Below, piece after piece: positions 1 to 12,572 of a stretch of DNA of 64,000 nucleotides (its first letter is position 1; each line of letters opens with the position of its first letter). The notes under the pieces are model-generated. The model saw only the letters and a program-made list of their open reading frames with translations, did no database searches and was not told where the DNA came from. The position numbers and the translations under genes were made by a program. The DNA is from Bugula neritina (lineage: Eukaryota; Bryozoa; Gymnolaemata; Cheilostomatida; Bugulidae): the NCBI GenBank assembly GCA_964035545.1, contig OZ037768.1, forward strand, positions 2,717,501 to 2,781,500, given 5' to 3'.

Positions 1-652
1 TTCAAAGATTTTTGGATGCAATTAATGAAAAATAAAAAAAATCGTAAAAGTACACCAACACTAGTAGTCTGATTACTATATAGTTGAATATATTTCAAAA
101 TAAATAAAAATTATAAAACCATAAATATATCAATATAACATACATGTATATGAGATAAATAATAGTTGTTCAATTGAGCACACTGTCCACTGGTAAAGGA
201 GGGCACAACTCTCAATATCAAGCCTTGGCACGGAATACAGCATCTTTCTTGATATTTCTTTTATTCTAAAAAGATAAAAGTAGCAGATAAATTTTTCTGT
301 ATCTCAAACATTGGTAACTAGAAGTTTAATATGCTAGGATGAAAATCAACAGGGCTAAGGTTAATTGATGGAACTTCAAAAGTGTTTGTGGGCGCGGCCC
401 TTACAAGCCACTCCCTCCCAAGGGTTGTTATCCAAACTAAACACTGCAATTTTATGATATCCTTATTATTTTAGCATTAAATAACTAAAACAATAAAGGC
501 TGCTTGTTGAACTGTGGGAAATTAGAAAATATTATAGAGGTAAAAGTAGCCTTACAGTATCAATTTGTACAGTTGTGGTGCATTGATGTAAGCTATGTAT
601 TGATCTACATTGTAATGCTACACATGACTACCAACTAGCTGCGAGTTTGCAC
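1..652. other. 3' flank of the NME8-like gene
   Basis: No coding exon is seen here. The stretch lies downstream of the stop codon of the minus-strand NME8-like gene, so its right part is probably 3' UTR. A minus-strand AATAAA (plus-strand tttatt at 260-265) lies about 390 bases past the stop and could be the poly(A) signal, but this is a short motif in AT-rich DNA. Confidence 0.4.
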
Positions 653-3600
653 CTATTCTGCAGGCTTTTCTTCTGCAGCAGCGTCTGCAGGCTTCTGCGC
701 TTCTTCTGCAGGCTTCTCTGCTCCTTCTTCTGCAGAAGCTGCTGGTTCTGTAGAAGCTGCTGGTTCTGCAGAAGGTGCTGTTTCTGCAGCAGCATCTCCT
801 TCGGCAGCAGATTCCACTGCTGTCTCTTCTATAAATAGAAAGAATTGCATGGAATGTTTTAACTGTGTACTGATAAATATATCCAGGGACCAAATAACGT
901 AATACGGCATAACTACACGCACTTTGCTTACATCATCAGCATTGCAGCAGTCTATTTAAATATAGCTGCTATACACAACCTTTGCAGAACTGTAGGTGGT
1001 TAAAGCAACAAATTATAAAAGGGCGTGGCCTCTGCATTGCATTGAGTGAAATTATACCCAAACAATCACTATGAGATTTTATATCAAAAGATGGTGCAAT
1101 ATCAGGTATTTCTGTGGTCAATTAATTCTTCTAAACAACTAATGAGTTCAAATAATAAAAACATGTTGTGAAATGGTGGGACGAACAACTTATGAATACC
1201 ACAAATATGTCACCTTCTTCTTCGTCAGTATAGTATTCAGGTTCAGACTCTAAATATCAGCACAGGTTGTTCAATAGGGGTAAGGATTTATCTCAAAGGG
1301 TTAGAAACAAGATGCATTATTATCAGTACGTGCTGTACTCGAAATTACAAGCTGTGACAAACAATGCGAATGTAAGTAAATACAACAAGCACCTGCCAAG
1401 GTAAAGAGTGCTACATTAGCTTTAATGTAGTCCTTTGTTAATAGTTACTATTAGTAGTTACTAGTAAAGTTTCACTAGCTAGTAGTTACTAGTAACTACT
1501 AGTTAGTAGTTAATAGTAGCAAGTAGTTAGTAGTTACTAGTGCTCTTAACACAAATGCCAAACCAGACATAAGAAATCTGAACTAGATGTAAATCTTCAA
1601 CGCACCAAGTGCCAGTATATTATTATAACTAATGTTGCATGCATCAGTTGTTTGACTCAACATTTGGGGTGAAATTAAGGAACTTTTAGCTTATATCACT
1701 TTAGTCAGATTAACCTAGCTGTAACCACATTGCATCATCCTCTCGCATTCTATTGGCTGTATCTACTTAAATTTACATCATGTATTAGTGCCTTTGTCAA
1801 AAACATCAGACCAATGCACCTGAACAAAATGTGTAGTTCAATTTCTTTCATGCATTGAGCTGTAATATTTCTAATCCTATTTAGGGCTAAGAAATCGCTT
1901 AGCAACTGACCTATGTAGGGCTATTCACTGCTCTGGCCCAATCAATACTGCATTAAGTTGTACAGTACAAAGTTCAATATGCTTAAGAACAGTACTCTGC
2001 AAGCGCTGCCTTCCAGGGGGCAGCTAGATCTGATGGTAGTGACTGCACAGAGTGAGTTATTGTAACTACGGTCATGTTACCTAAGGTTAGAGGGTAAGAA
2101 GAAAGAATAACTAATTAAATCCCTGGGGGCTTAGTGTGTAAAGTAGTGTTTTATCTTCAAATCAAAATCAATGAAACATGGCATAGTTAGTTAATGTGAG
2201 GGATTGTAGGATAGGGTGCTCGTCCATTTACTATGCTGCCTGTATACTGAATGATGCTTAGCTGCACTGGAAATAAGTGCGAGCTAGCTGCAGCAAGTAC
2301 TTCTATGTTAGTGGGTGAATTTCCTGATCTCAGATGGTAGTACTGGCCGTGAAATTTGCTAGTAGTAGTCCTCAAGTAAAGGTGATAATACTGCAGAATT
2401 AATCATATTTACTCAAATAATACTTATAGAGAAAGTGTCCAAAGTGAAAACTGCAAGGATCCCCCACCCCCACCCCCACCCCCCCCCCCCTTTCCTTAGT
2501 AAAAACTATTTTAGCAACTAGAAATACTGTCACTAAAGTTTTAGTAGTAAAAGTGATCATAGTATGAGTGACTGTATAAGAGATCTGGGCAGGTATCAGA
2601 ATATGTAATATTTTACTCTCAGTTCAAAGGAAAGATAACTCCTCATAAAATAACCTATGCTTAGTCATAAGCTGCTGTTGCCTTAGCAACGTGTAAACAA
2701 GTTGTGAGTTGAAAGAAACACAGACTGGGGTTAGACACTAAGTTAGGGGAGGGAAACGGTTAGCTCCACGACACTCTACTCGGACAACCAACAAACCTGA
2801 GGGCTTCTCAGCCTCAGCACTATCAGCCGCAGGTGCTGGGGAGGCTGCCTTTTCTTCTGCTGCTGCCGTTGCATCGCCTTCAGCTTGCTGCTCATCAGCA
2901 GCTGGCGAGGCCTCATTGGCCGGAGCATCAGCTGCTGCCGGCTCAGCTTCTGCACTTTCAGCTGCTGCCGGCTCAGCTTCTGCACTTTCAGCTGCTGCCG
3001 GCTCTGTAGCAGCAGCAGCTGGTGCATCAGTGGCTGGCTGTGACTCATCTGAGTCAGCGGGAGGAGAAGGTTCTAGAAGATTTTGTGAGCAAATAATAAC
3101 TTACTGTAAGCCATTCACCACTAAGCTTACAAATAATAGCTCATTGTAAGCCAATCACCACTAAGCTTACAAATAATAACTTACTGTAAGCCAATCACCA
3201 CATAACTTACAAATAATAACTTACTGTAAGCCAATCACCAGTAAGCTTACAAATAATAACTCACTGCAAGCCAATCACCAGTTAACTTACAAATTAAAAT
3301 TAGTGAAATTATCAATACAGAACAACAGTCATAACAAATCAGTTTTCTAAAAAACTATTTATATCCATGAAACCCAATAAAATAACATAAAGGAATGAAG
3401 GCAGCACGAAGTCAACATGCTACACAAAAGGGTTGTCTTACCCTGGGCAGATTCTTCTGCAATCGAAGGTTCGTCTGCAGGTTTGCTTTCTTCTGCCCCT
3501 GTCTGCTGATCGGCAGGAATATCTGCTACTTCCGTTTTATCTTCAGAGTCTTTGGTGAATACAAAAATAAACAATTTTGATACAGAGAGCTGCAGTGTAG

Positions 3601-6600
3601 AGAGCAATGTATCTGGTGTAGAGAGCAATGTATCTCATGTAGAGAGCAATGTATCTTGTATATGCAGACTATATATCCAGCTCGTTGACAAAATACTTGG
3701 CAGACATATAGCAAGTGGAAGTAATATCCAAGACTATTAAGCATTACTATTTACTTCTGAATTAAAAGTACTAACTCTTCAGGATTATCAATTAAGCATA
3801 AGTTCTAGTTTTCAATGGAAAAACAGAATAATTATACTCTAGCACTAGAAATAACTTCTGCATCTGAAACTAAGTACATTGACTCTCACAAGTTCAGACC
3901 TTGTTTAGCAGGAACTTCCTTTGGTTCTTCAACCTCTACACCTTCTTTTAGCACACTTGTTTCTATAAATAGCATATAATACACACTTTATTCTATAAAT
4001 AGCATGTGACAAGCTTTATTGTTTCTATGAATAACATGCATCATGCAGCTTCTTCCTAACAACTAATAATATGAAACACACTTGTATCTATAAACAACAT
4101 TTAACCTAAAAAATGTAAATGTATTGTTTCAAATTAATGTTACTTTTTGTATTTTTTCCACATAATAAGATATTAATTTATTATTAAACTGTTAACACAT
4201 TGATAATTTATTATCAATATAGTTGCAGTTGAACTTTTGAACTTACAGCAAAAAGATCTGCACATGATGGGTAATTACTAAAATAATTATAATCTATAGC
4301 CTCTGTAAGAAATAGCCTTAGGCTATTAGCTACAAGCATAACTCAAGAGAATTCTGATTGATAGGAATTTTGCCATGATTGCCTATTGACATGCATGCAG
4401 GCAATTAGGATTAGAGGTACGTGTGGGAGTTGTTCACACACGCAAACTTATTTGTAAAGAAATTGTATGAGTTACGTCTATTAATTTTTTTGTAGCTTTA
4501 GAGCAGATACAAGAAGCATAAAGAATAAACAAAAAGGAAAATTAGCCTGGGAAATAAACAACATATGCATGCCTAGAGCTACCAACAATCTGCATGGATC
4601 TAAAATGTATACAAACCTTCAGGTGAATCTAAAATTACATAATTATACTGAGTCAAGTTTTTTTACCATTAGATGTTTCACATCTGCTAAATCATCATAA
4701 CATTACGCAGTATAATATCTTGAGGGCTAATATATATATAAATAGCATGCTTGTATAACCTACTAACCTACTTTTATAGGAGGTTACTTTTACTATTGGC
4801 ATGTTTTGCATATGCAATGCTTATATTAATAGAATGCATAGAACACAGATAAAACCTCAAACCGATAGTAAAAAGTTTTATGGGACATGAGCGAAAATTC
4901 CTACATCATTCTAAGGGCATGTAATGTGTATAGGTGAGTAACGTGTAGGTATCTACAGGTAAGTAACATGTAGATATCTACAGGTAAGCTACATGTAGAT
5001 ATCTGCAAGTAAGTAGCATGTAGATGTCTACACTCTTTTATAGGAATCCAACCTAGAGGTCTACACAATTTGTAGCACCATCTAAGTATAGCATGTTTAT
5101 TGATTGCATGTTTATATATTGATGGCGCCTAATTTTGCTATAATTCCCCTGTAGACCAACTGGTTATATAAAGTAATCATGTAACAGTGGTACACCTCCT
5201 TTGGGGTTTTACCTCCTATGGCTTTCACACTCATAGCTATCACATGAACAGTATTATAATATATTCATGCGTAATGTAGCATAATTATGTAGAAGAAGCA
5301 GTACTGCGCTTATATTATCATAACTGCATTATATGTATATGATGAATTATATACCAGAACACTTACGTCTGTCTAGTTTGCCATTTTGGCTAGTCTTCAC
5401 ATCCCCAAAGATCTCTCCAATGACAAGCTGGGCGTCCTCTGCTGTTGAGGGTCCGTGAACAGCGTTGGCCTTGACATCAGAGCCGAACTGAGCGCGAATG
5501 CTGAATTAGTAAACAGTAAATAACAAGTTAACTATTTATTATACCAATTGATGAGTGAAGAAACTTAAATACTGTGCCAATAGCTACTGTGGAGCCCTTT
5601 TTATAGTTACTCAAATACAGTCAAGATATTAACAATGACTAATTATATATTGTGCTTTTTCTTAGAAAAATAAATTACCTTCGTTTGAGAATTAAGTGAT
5701 GTATTTTGTGTGTTTGCTATTTTTACTTGATATAACAATATAGATATAAAACAGGTTATAATAAAAATAAAATAATGTTATATAGGATAGCAATAGTCTA
5801 TATAACCCTATAATAATATATTACTATATAATATTCATAATATAAATCAATATGACTCACCTATGTGGTGCTTTCTCTTTGGCTTCATTAGGATCTGTAG
5901 GACCAATCACACCTCTCCAATTTTCTACAGCATCTTCCTTAGACAGCACCATAAATAGTGTCGGCCCGCTACAAGACCAAAAGGTGAGTCATATTTCTTT
6001 TAATAACATTCATTATTCAATGACCGGTATGAATAAATAAGCTACAGGCTATAATTTATATGAAAGAGCTGGTAAAGAAGTTGTATTAAAGTTGCAGATT
6101 CTAGAATATTCTATTTATAGAAGAATGGCTATAAATGTTACCAGATGTATAAAATGCAGTACAAAACATAAGACTATAACGAGAGAAGACAGGTTAATAT
6201 ATTATAATTAAATATACTATTTATTTCATCAAGGGTTATCTCACCTTGTCATATGCTCAATAAGGTCATTATAGTATTCCTTATCAGCATTCTGTTTGTA
6301 GAGCATCTCAGCAATGTCTTTAGTGAGAGTTGTCTCCTTTCTAGCCGCCACGTGGAATCCAGCTTCTTTGATTTTATCCAGAATGACATCTAGAAGTTTT
6401 GCAACATTGTTTTTATATAACATGACATGATATCTGAACAAACTTGGCATACTTAATTTTAAAAAAAAATGTTAATATGTTTATATACATAATAATAACG
6501 TATAAGTAAATCAACCAGTAATAATCTGCTTAACAAAAAGTTACCGAAAGTTTATATTACATCTGCAAGAAGAGAAAATGCTGCACAAATCAAAAAGTTC

Positions 6601-9600
6601 AAAAGAAGGAAATCACAAATATTTCTGAGAAATAGTTAGAGCTGTAAATAGAAGTTCCACGTCTGCTTGAAATAATTTACATAAAATTGATAAAATACAT
6701 TAACCATCATTATGCGGTCAACTGAAAATATTTTACATATTACATCATTAAATTACTGATCTGATGCATAACTAGGAGAGTATTAAGAAGCGTTACCTTT
6801 GTTATCATAGGCATCAGGTTTAATGACTGCTACTGTCTGCTGCATCGGGAAAAAGTAATTCAGTTCCTCTTCGGCCTTTGACGTACTGTCGGAACCGTGG
6901 AGCATGTTCACTTCTGTTCCTTCTGCAGACAAGAATACTCAGCTGAGTTGATGTAGACTGAGCACCATAAACTCTACTCATTTGAATTAATATAGACTGA
7001 GCACCATAAACTTCCTTAGTTTCAATAGCCTTGTGTAATTTTCAATAAAAAAGACTCGGACTGAGAATATGTCAATGCAATGAAAAAAGCAAAAGTGTGT
7101 ACAACATTAATAAACTTTCAAATGGAGATTATGTATATATACTAAAATTATATTTTCGAAAAGATTTCAAAAATTGATTGATTGAACTAAAATATGAATC
7201 TAATCAAACTTCACCTATAGAAAACTGAGCTCGTAGACTCTCAGGGGCTTGTTCTTTGGCTTCAGAAACTGTGGGCGGTCCTAATAGCTTCCTCCATTCA
7301 GATATCGCATCGTTACGGGCTAGACCTAAGGCTAATACTGGTCCACTGTATTAAAACAATCAATTCACTGAAATTACATCTTTTATAGAACAACTTAAAA
7401 ATTTCAGAAACAAGAGAGTATAACTTTAATTATCATATCTTTTGAAACAAATAGAGAAAACTATATATTAATAAGGTGACTTTATAAAATTATTTGTAAG
7501 TCCCCACTCATACACCTGGCCATCACTCCATTCAAAATATTATTTATTTGGCTTACCCAGTCATTTTTGCTATTAGTTCCTCAAAGTAAGGTTGTTCCAT
7601 ATGCTCTTTGTAAAAGTTCTCTGCCTGTTCTCTGGAAAGCTGAATTTCTTTTTGTAAAGCTATTTCAAAGCCGGCCTCTTCTATGCGTTTCAATATTTCA
7701 TCTAAACAAAAGAAATAATGACGTACATTCAGATTTTTTAACGTTATGGAACTGGTTTAAAATTTGATATATGCCATTTGAAAAAAATGCCAATTGCCAT
7801 ATTTGCAGGAGCATAAAACAGTTTTAAAAATAAAGTAGTTCAATTTAAATTCCATTTAAGATCGATTTATATATAAGTTTTAAATAAAACAACTAACAGA
7901 AGAATGACATAAGAAACTAAAATGTTTTATAACTCCATTTTGCATTGAGGGCTAGAATCTCATTCTACAGTGAAATTCTCATTTTGATTTTAAAGTAAAT
8001 TAAATTTTGCCAATAATAAATGCAATTAGCATATATCAACATTTTAGTATGTGAGGACACAAACCTTTCTTTTCAACAAGTGCGTCTGGTCGGATGAGGG
8101 CTAGTGTCCTTTGCACCCCTCGTTGGTTTATTCTGGAAGGAACGCCGTGAGCACCAGGCTTAGCCACCGAAGGCACCTGGTACTCTGGGAAGAAAAACGC
8201 CAGCTCTCTGTGGAAAAAGGTAACAGCATGTTTAAATTAGAGTAACTACAAGTCCATAAAATCAAATTCGGTTTAAAATTTTATATACACATAGAAATTA
8301 AAACTCCTTTTGGAACATTAAACTATAACTAAAATAATAAACTAAGGCTTTAATTTGAACACATGATACTAATGTAAGAAAATATTACATAAAAATATTG
8401 GCACAATCATACTTTTAGAAGTATTTCAACATTTTATTTTGAAATATTATACAGCAGAAAGAAATAATTAAAAGTTAACCTGAGAGAGGCCTCATGAGAT
8501 GAGAAATACTAAGAAGCTAACCTGATTGAGGCCTCATGTGAGTCAGAACCATGCAAGGCGTTGAACATCTCTTTAGTACCGTACTGAGCACGTAAACTTT
8601 CCGGAGCCTTCTCTTTGGCTTCCTCCACATTAGTTGGACCAATCAGCTCTCTCCATTCTTCTATGATACCCACTCCTGTAGAAATTTAGTAATATAGGGC
8701 TTATCTAATATATTCTAGAATAATCAGATGGGCTGCAGTTAGTGCAGCATAATTTCAAAAAATAATTTCATGAAAACTTTGAAAATAAATATGAACTCAA
8801 TGTGTAATAATTCGTAAAAAAAAACAGGTAAAACTCATCAAAATAAATAAATCGGACATGACGTGTTGTCATTGAGCTCTACTCATAGATTATATTACCA
8901 GCAAACTCTACACATTGATTATATGCACTGAAAGATTAACTGGATAAAGAGACACTGCAGGTAAATAATACTGTGGTTGCTATATCTAATATTAAAAGCA
9001 TATTATCATACCTGCCCCTGCATAAAGTAAAACACAACAATCAAGAATTATCTTACACACAAGTAAAAACTGATAAGATATATAGTTTCATATATGATGA
9101 TGTTTAGCAGACACACATGCAGGTATAATAAATTATATTTCTTTTTCTAAGTAAGCTAAAGCAATTGAAAATTAATCTTGTCAGACTTTAAATAGCTTGT
9201 ATTCTTAATAAAAAATGCATTCAAAAATTCAGATAACGATTGTCTTCACATCTGCCATAATAGGATATAAAAACCTGGTGTGTGGTACTTGTAGTTAATC
9301 AATTATTAAAAAGAATATAACAAACATGTTACACATCTGTTCCTTTTTACAGCTCTTTTTCTAAGTTTACCAGAAAAGACAACTCTTAACACATTTCAGC
9401 TATAACTGTAAATAGCACAGCTTTAAAATAATAAAAATATGAACAGCTATAATTTCATTTTTTATTACTGCAAACTGCCTGCTGTAAAGATGTTCACTAA
9501 TCAGCTGTGAGCACAAAGTGGTAATCAAAAAGCTATTCAGACAGCAACATTGCATAGTCAGCACCTGTGCAAGACTACAGGTAAGAAACTAACCTGTATC

Positions 9601-12572
9601 AGGTTTGCTCAGCAGCAGCACATGGCTTGGCCCGCTGCACATAAATTGTACCAACTCTTCGAAAAACGTCTCATCTTTCAGATGGGAATAGAAATCTCTC
9701 GCCTCTTCCTCAGTGAGTTGTCTTTCCTCATGTTTGAGGATTTCAATGCCGGAAGCTTCCATCTGCGTAATAAACAAATGTATCATATTGTTACTGCATA
9801 TTATGTAAGCAAATTAAAACTTTAATTAACTTGAGTACCTGTTTACATTACTCAACACGAATATTTTCTACATAAAGCTAAGCTACTTGCACTAAAAACT
9901 GTACAAGTACTTATATGCAGCTTCACACTAAACACATCGAAACTAGTAACAATACATATATGCTTTATGTAGTAGTATATACAGCCGTCATCCATGTAGC
10001 TAAAGATAGCAATAGTTTACAGTTTACCTTAGCTAACACCTCCTCTGCCTTTCCTTCCTTCACAATGTCAGGTTTAATGAGAGCCACAGTAACTTCTTTA
10101 GGCACCATCTCAGCTACAAGTACAAACATGACACACATGCAACATATTTATTAAGCCAATTATTAACAGTTATAAAAATTATTGGTCATATAAAAGCCTT
10201 CTATCTATAGCTACTGGAACTTACAATAACATCAGTGAAATTTGAGCTGTGGCTTTTCACTCAACTTGTTTGAAACAATAAATGTTGTACAAAGATAGAT
10301 TTTATGTTTGAAAAATATTTTTGAAAATTTCCAACACTTTTTTTATGTAGAAAATTTATAAAGCAGACAACTCTGCTTACCTTCTTCTGCCTTTTCACTG
10401 TCATCAGAATCTTCCTGTGTGGATTTATCTCCCTCCAAATGACCAAACATGGGGTCATGAATCTCAACTCTCTCAGCCTCACCATTTAAAACCTTGTGCT
10501 CTTTCTTTAGCTCGTCTATTACAGTGCTGGAAAGGATGGGGGCGTTTGCGCCCCTCACCACGGCAACCAGGGCCCCACCCTAAAATGTTCACCAACACAG
10601 TATAAGCTATCAACTATCAAACTGTTTAGACTTTAGTAGATTATTACAGCATTAAATAAAATCCTAACATCAAAATTTATGTGATAATTTGGTTATATTC
10701 TGTAGCATATATAGCATTTCCATTTGTGTAAAGTGTATATAGTATATGTAAATATGACCAGTATGGAAAAAAAGATGGCTGCTGTTATATATATAAGCCT
10801 GTGATCTTACCGCATAGAACAGGAAGCAGGGTTCACAGCGGCCACGATACCTCTCCAGGGAATCTATGGTATCAGCTTTAGCCTAAGACATCAGAATAAG
10901 CAATAAGTTTTAACACTCTAAAATAAATTACCTGCAACTTGCCCTTAATTTATGTTCTTTGTTAACCCATTAGGCTACACTTAGTAGATAGTCTATAAGT
11001 AACATGCAGTGTTTGGATTCTCATACATTATATTATAGGGTGTTTAAAGGTCCAAACATTTTTGTTAAATTAAAGTTTTGCTAATTTAACAAATTAATTG
11101 CTGACATTTCATTCTGTATTGTAAAACACACCACAATAATTTTACTATAACACAACTATAGGGTTACTACGAACAAGTTGTCACCATATACAATATATAA
11201 AAGGTTACATAGTTTGAAAAGGAAGGTCCAACTCAACAACAAGGTTCAGGGAATATTTTTTATTACTTGCCAAAAAACCCAATGCATCATTTTATTTTAT
11301 ATCATGTTGTATTACATTGAAGTATGTTTTATTTGTTGATTAAAGCACTGAATGAAAAATTTACTCAAAAGATATGTTTTAACTTACACAGACCTGTGAG
11401 TTAGTTACACAACTATAATTACAGTTTAAGTTTTAAAAATTTCTGTAATTTAGCCATCAACTTTTTACCAATGAAATTGCAAAGCATAATAAACAGCTAA
11501 AAAATTGTCTACTTTAACAACATCTTTCAACTAGCATTTGAAAAAAATGATATTGAGAAATATGTATTTGAACTAACATTTTTGTATGGAACAAAATTTT
11601 GCATATGTGGTTTTTGTATAATAATAAGTTTGGGTTTTGGAAATATCAACAAATGGAGTAAACACAAACTGATAAATGCATATTGATTGGTTGTAACAAA
11701 AGGGTGACAGTGCTGAAGCTTTTTCTATACATACCGCTACCAGCTTGAGCATTTTATCATGCTCTAGTTTTACTAGACAGTCTTTGAAGACTGTCAGCAT
11801 GGCAATAGATTTGCCAGCCCACTCTTGATATACTTCAATAACTAAGATATACATGCATAGCACAAGTTAAAAAGATGAATAAAACGTTTCTACATTAATC
11901 CAGCCTTAGAACCAAAGCTGGGTAGAGAGCAGGTAGACCAAATTGTTGCATTGAGTCTACAATGTGCAGGACAAGTTTGATTAAGATAACCTAATAAATA
12001 GCTTTTACTCGCTAGCACATTGTAGGTCCCAAGGCTGCAAAATTTTCTACCCCTTCATTTAGTTACTTTTTCTGCTGACTTACCATGGCAAAACGCAATA
12101 GATTATCACTTAATTCATTGCGCAATCTCCTAAAGTTAGCAATCGTAGCTTTACACTGCCCTGCCCATTCTTGGTACACATCAACAACTAAAAGATTTGC
12201 TTAGTTAAATAGCATGCATTTAGTTTGATTATTTCAAGAATTATGTCAAAAAGTAAGCAACTCCAATGTCTTAAAACATTATTATATGCGGTAACATCAG
12301 TATGTCATACAGTTAGAAATTATAACCTAAAAATTATAAGCATAAAAACTCAAAATGAAACAATCTTGCAAACATGACTAGGTAGGCCAAAAAAGTTTTG
12401 TTGCCAAACATCACCAACAACTGCTTTGCCAATGCACAATAAATAGATGAATGAATAAAAGTACATAAAACAAAAACTCACCCACTAATCCTTCTTTAGT
12501 TAACATCTCTTCCCACTCTTCTTGAGTTTCAATTTCTGTCTGCAAAGCTATTTCTTGCTTCTTTCTAGCCAT
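653..12572 (-). CDS. NME8: NME8/TXNDC3-type thioredoxin-triple NDK protein
   Basis: Homologue of the ciliary and sperm protein NME8 (TXNDC3; the sea-urchin and ascidian relatives are outer-arm dynein intermediate chains). Exons, all minus: 12572-12482, then 12187-12084 or 11841-11735 (alternatives), 10882-10811, 10579-10381, 10113-10028, 9762-9594, 8675-8522, 8207-8065, 7701-7557, 7345-7215, 6922-6797, 6389-6245, 5968-5861, 5500-5367, 3962-3900, 3549-3442, 3072-2797, 1249-1214, 828-653. The product is about 821 aa. Domains: thioredoxin-like about 1-115, NDK1 about 160-300, NDK2 about 320-460, NDK3 about 462-600, Ala/Glu/Pro-rich tail 603-821. The three NDKs start IKPD, IRPD and IKPD, and all keep the catalytic histidine (LHGSDS, LHGSDS, VHGPST). 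The N terminus MARKKQEIALQT matches the family start. The CxxC thioredoxin site is lost. The microexon 1249-1214 and the weak GTCTGA donor after 3900 are the least certain parts. Confidence 0.93.
1440..1546. repeat. TAG/GTA-type degenerate microsatellite
   Basis: An imperfect run built from tagttactag and gtagttact pieces, partly palindromic. It lies in the intron between tail exons 1249-1214 and 3072-2797 of the NME8-like gene. It belongs to the ACT/AGT triplet class seen at several other places in the window. Confidence 0.7.
2460..2490 (-). repeat. C-run with quadruplex potential on the sense strand
   Basis: On the plus strand, runs of five C are separated by single A, followed by twelve C. 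The NME8-like gene is read from the minus strand, so its pre-mRNA carries four or more G-runs of five or more with one-base loops, the classical G-quadruplex pattern. It sits in the 1.5 kb intron between tail exons 3072-2797 and 1249-1214. Confidence 0.8.
3091..3290. repeat. 40-bp minisatellite, five units
   Basis: Five consecutive 40-bp units starting aaataataac at 3091, 3131, 3171, 3211 and 3251, with only a few substitutions. The array ends 18 bases upstream (in gene sense) of the acceptor side of NME8-like exon 3072-2797. In gene sense each unit contains CTTACAGTAAG, which resembles both an acceptor (TTACAG) and a donor (GTAAG). Confidence 0.9.
4920..5030. repeat. 25-bp minisatellite, about four units
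   Basis: Four degenerate 25-bp units of the form ctacaggtaagtaacatgta plus gatat. They lie in the intron between NME8-like exons 5500-5367 and 3962-3900. On the plus strand (antisense to the gene) the units carry CAGGTAAGT, an exact splice-donor consensus. Confidence 0.75.
11735..11841 (-). other. NME8-like alternative exon 2b (thioredoxin fold)
   Basis: A second copy of the same exon, about 240 bases further along the gene, encoding VIEVYQEWAGKSIAM and an equivalent helix. The acceptor is ATCTTAG and the donor GTATGT. Phases are the same as in exon 2a (1 in, 0 out) and the length is 107 nt. The active-site motif is WAGKS, with both cysteines gone. The copies agree at YQEWAG but have diverged strongly after it, so this is an old duplication. 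Frame is kept only if 2a or 2b is used alone. Confidence 0.82.
12084..12187 (-). other. NME8-like alternative exon 2a (thioredoxin fold)
   Basis: Encodes VVDVYQEWAGQCKA and the following helix, the beta-strand and active-site loop of the thioredoxin domain. It starts after a clear TTTTAG acceptor with two bases of a split codon (phase 1 in) and ends at a codon boundary before GTAAGT (phase 0 out). The length is 104 nt. In place of the usual WCGPC it has WAGQC, so only one active-site cysteine remains. Confidence 0.85.

Larger units (their letters stand above)
653..3962 (-). other. Ala/Glu-rich tail exons of the NME8-like gene
   Basis: Five exons (3962-3900, 3549-3442, 3072-2797, 1249-1214, 828-653) encode a low-complexity acidic tail of about 220 residues with repeated AEPAAAESAE-like and PAEEAQKPADAA-like blocks. 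The first four are 63, 108, 276 and 36 nt, all multiples of three and all phase 1 at both ends, so any can be skipped without changing frame. A duplicated 33-nt block is visible within 3072-2797. An acidic C-terminal tail is also known in the sea-urchin homologue. Confidence 0.75.
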
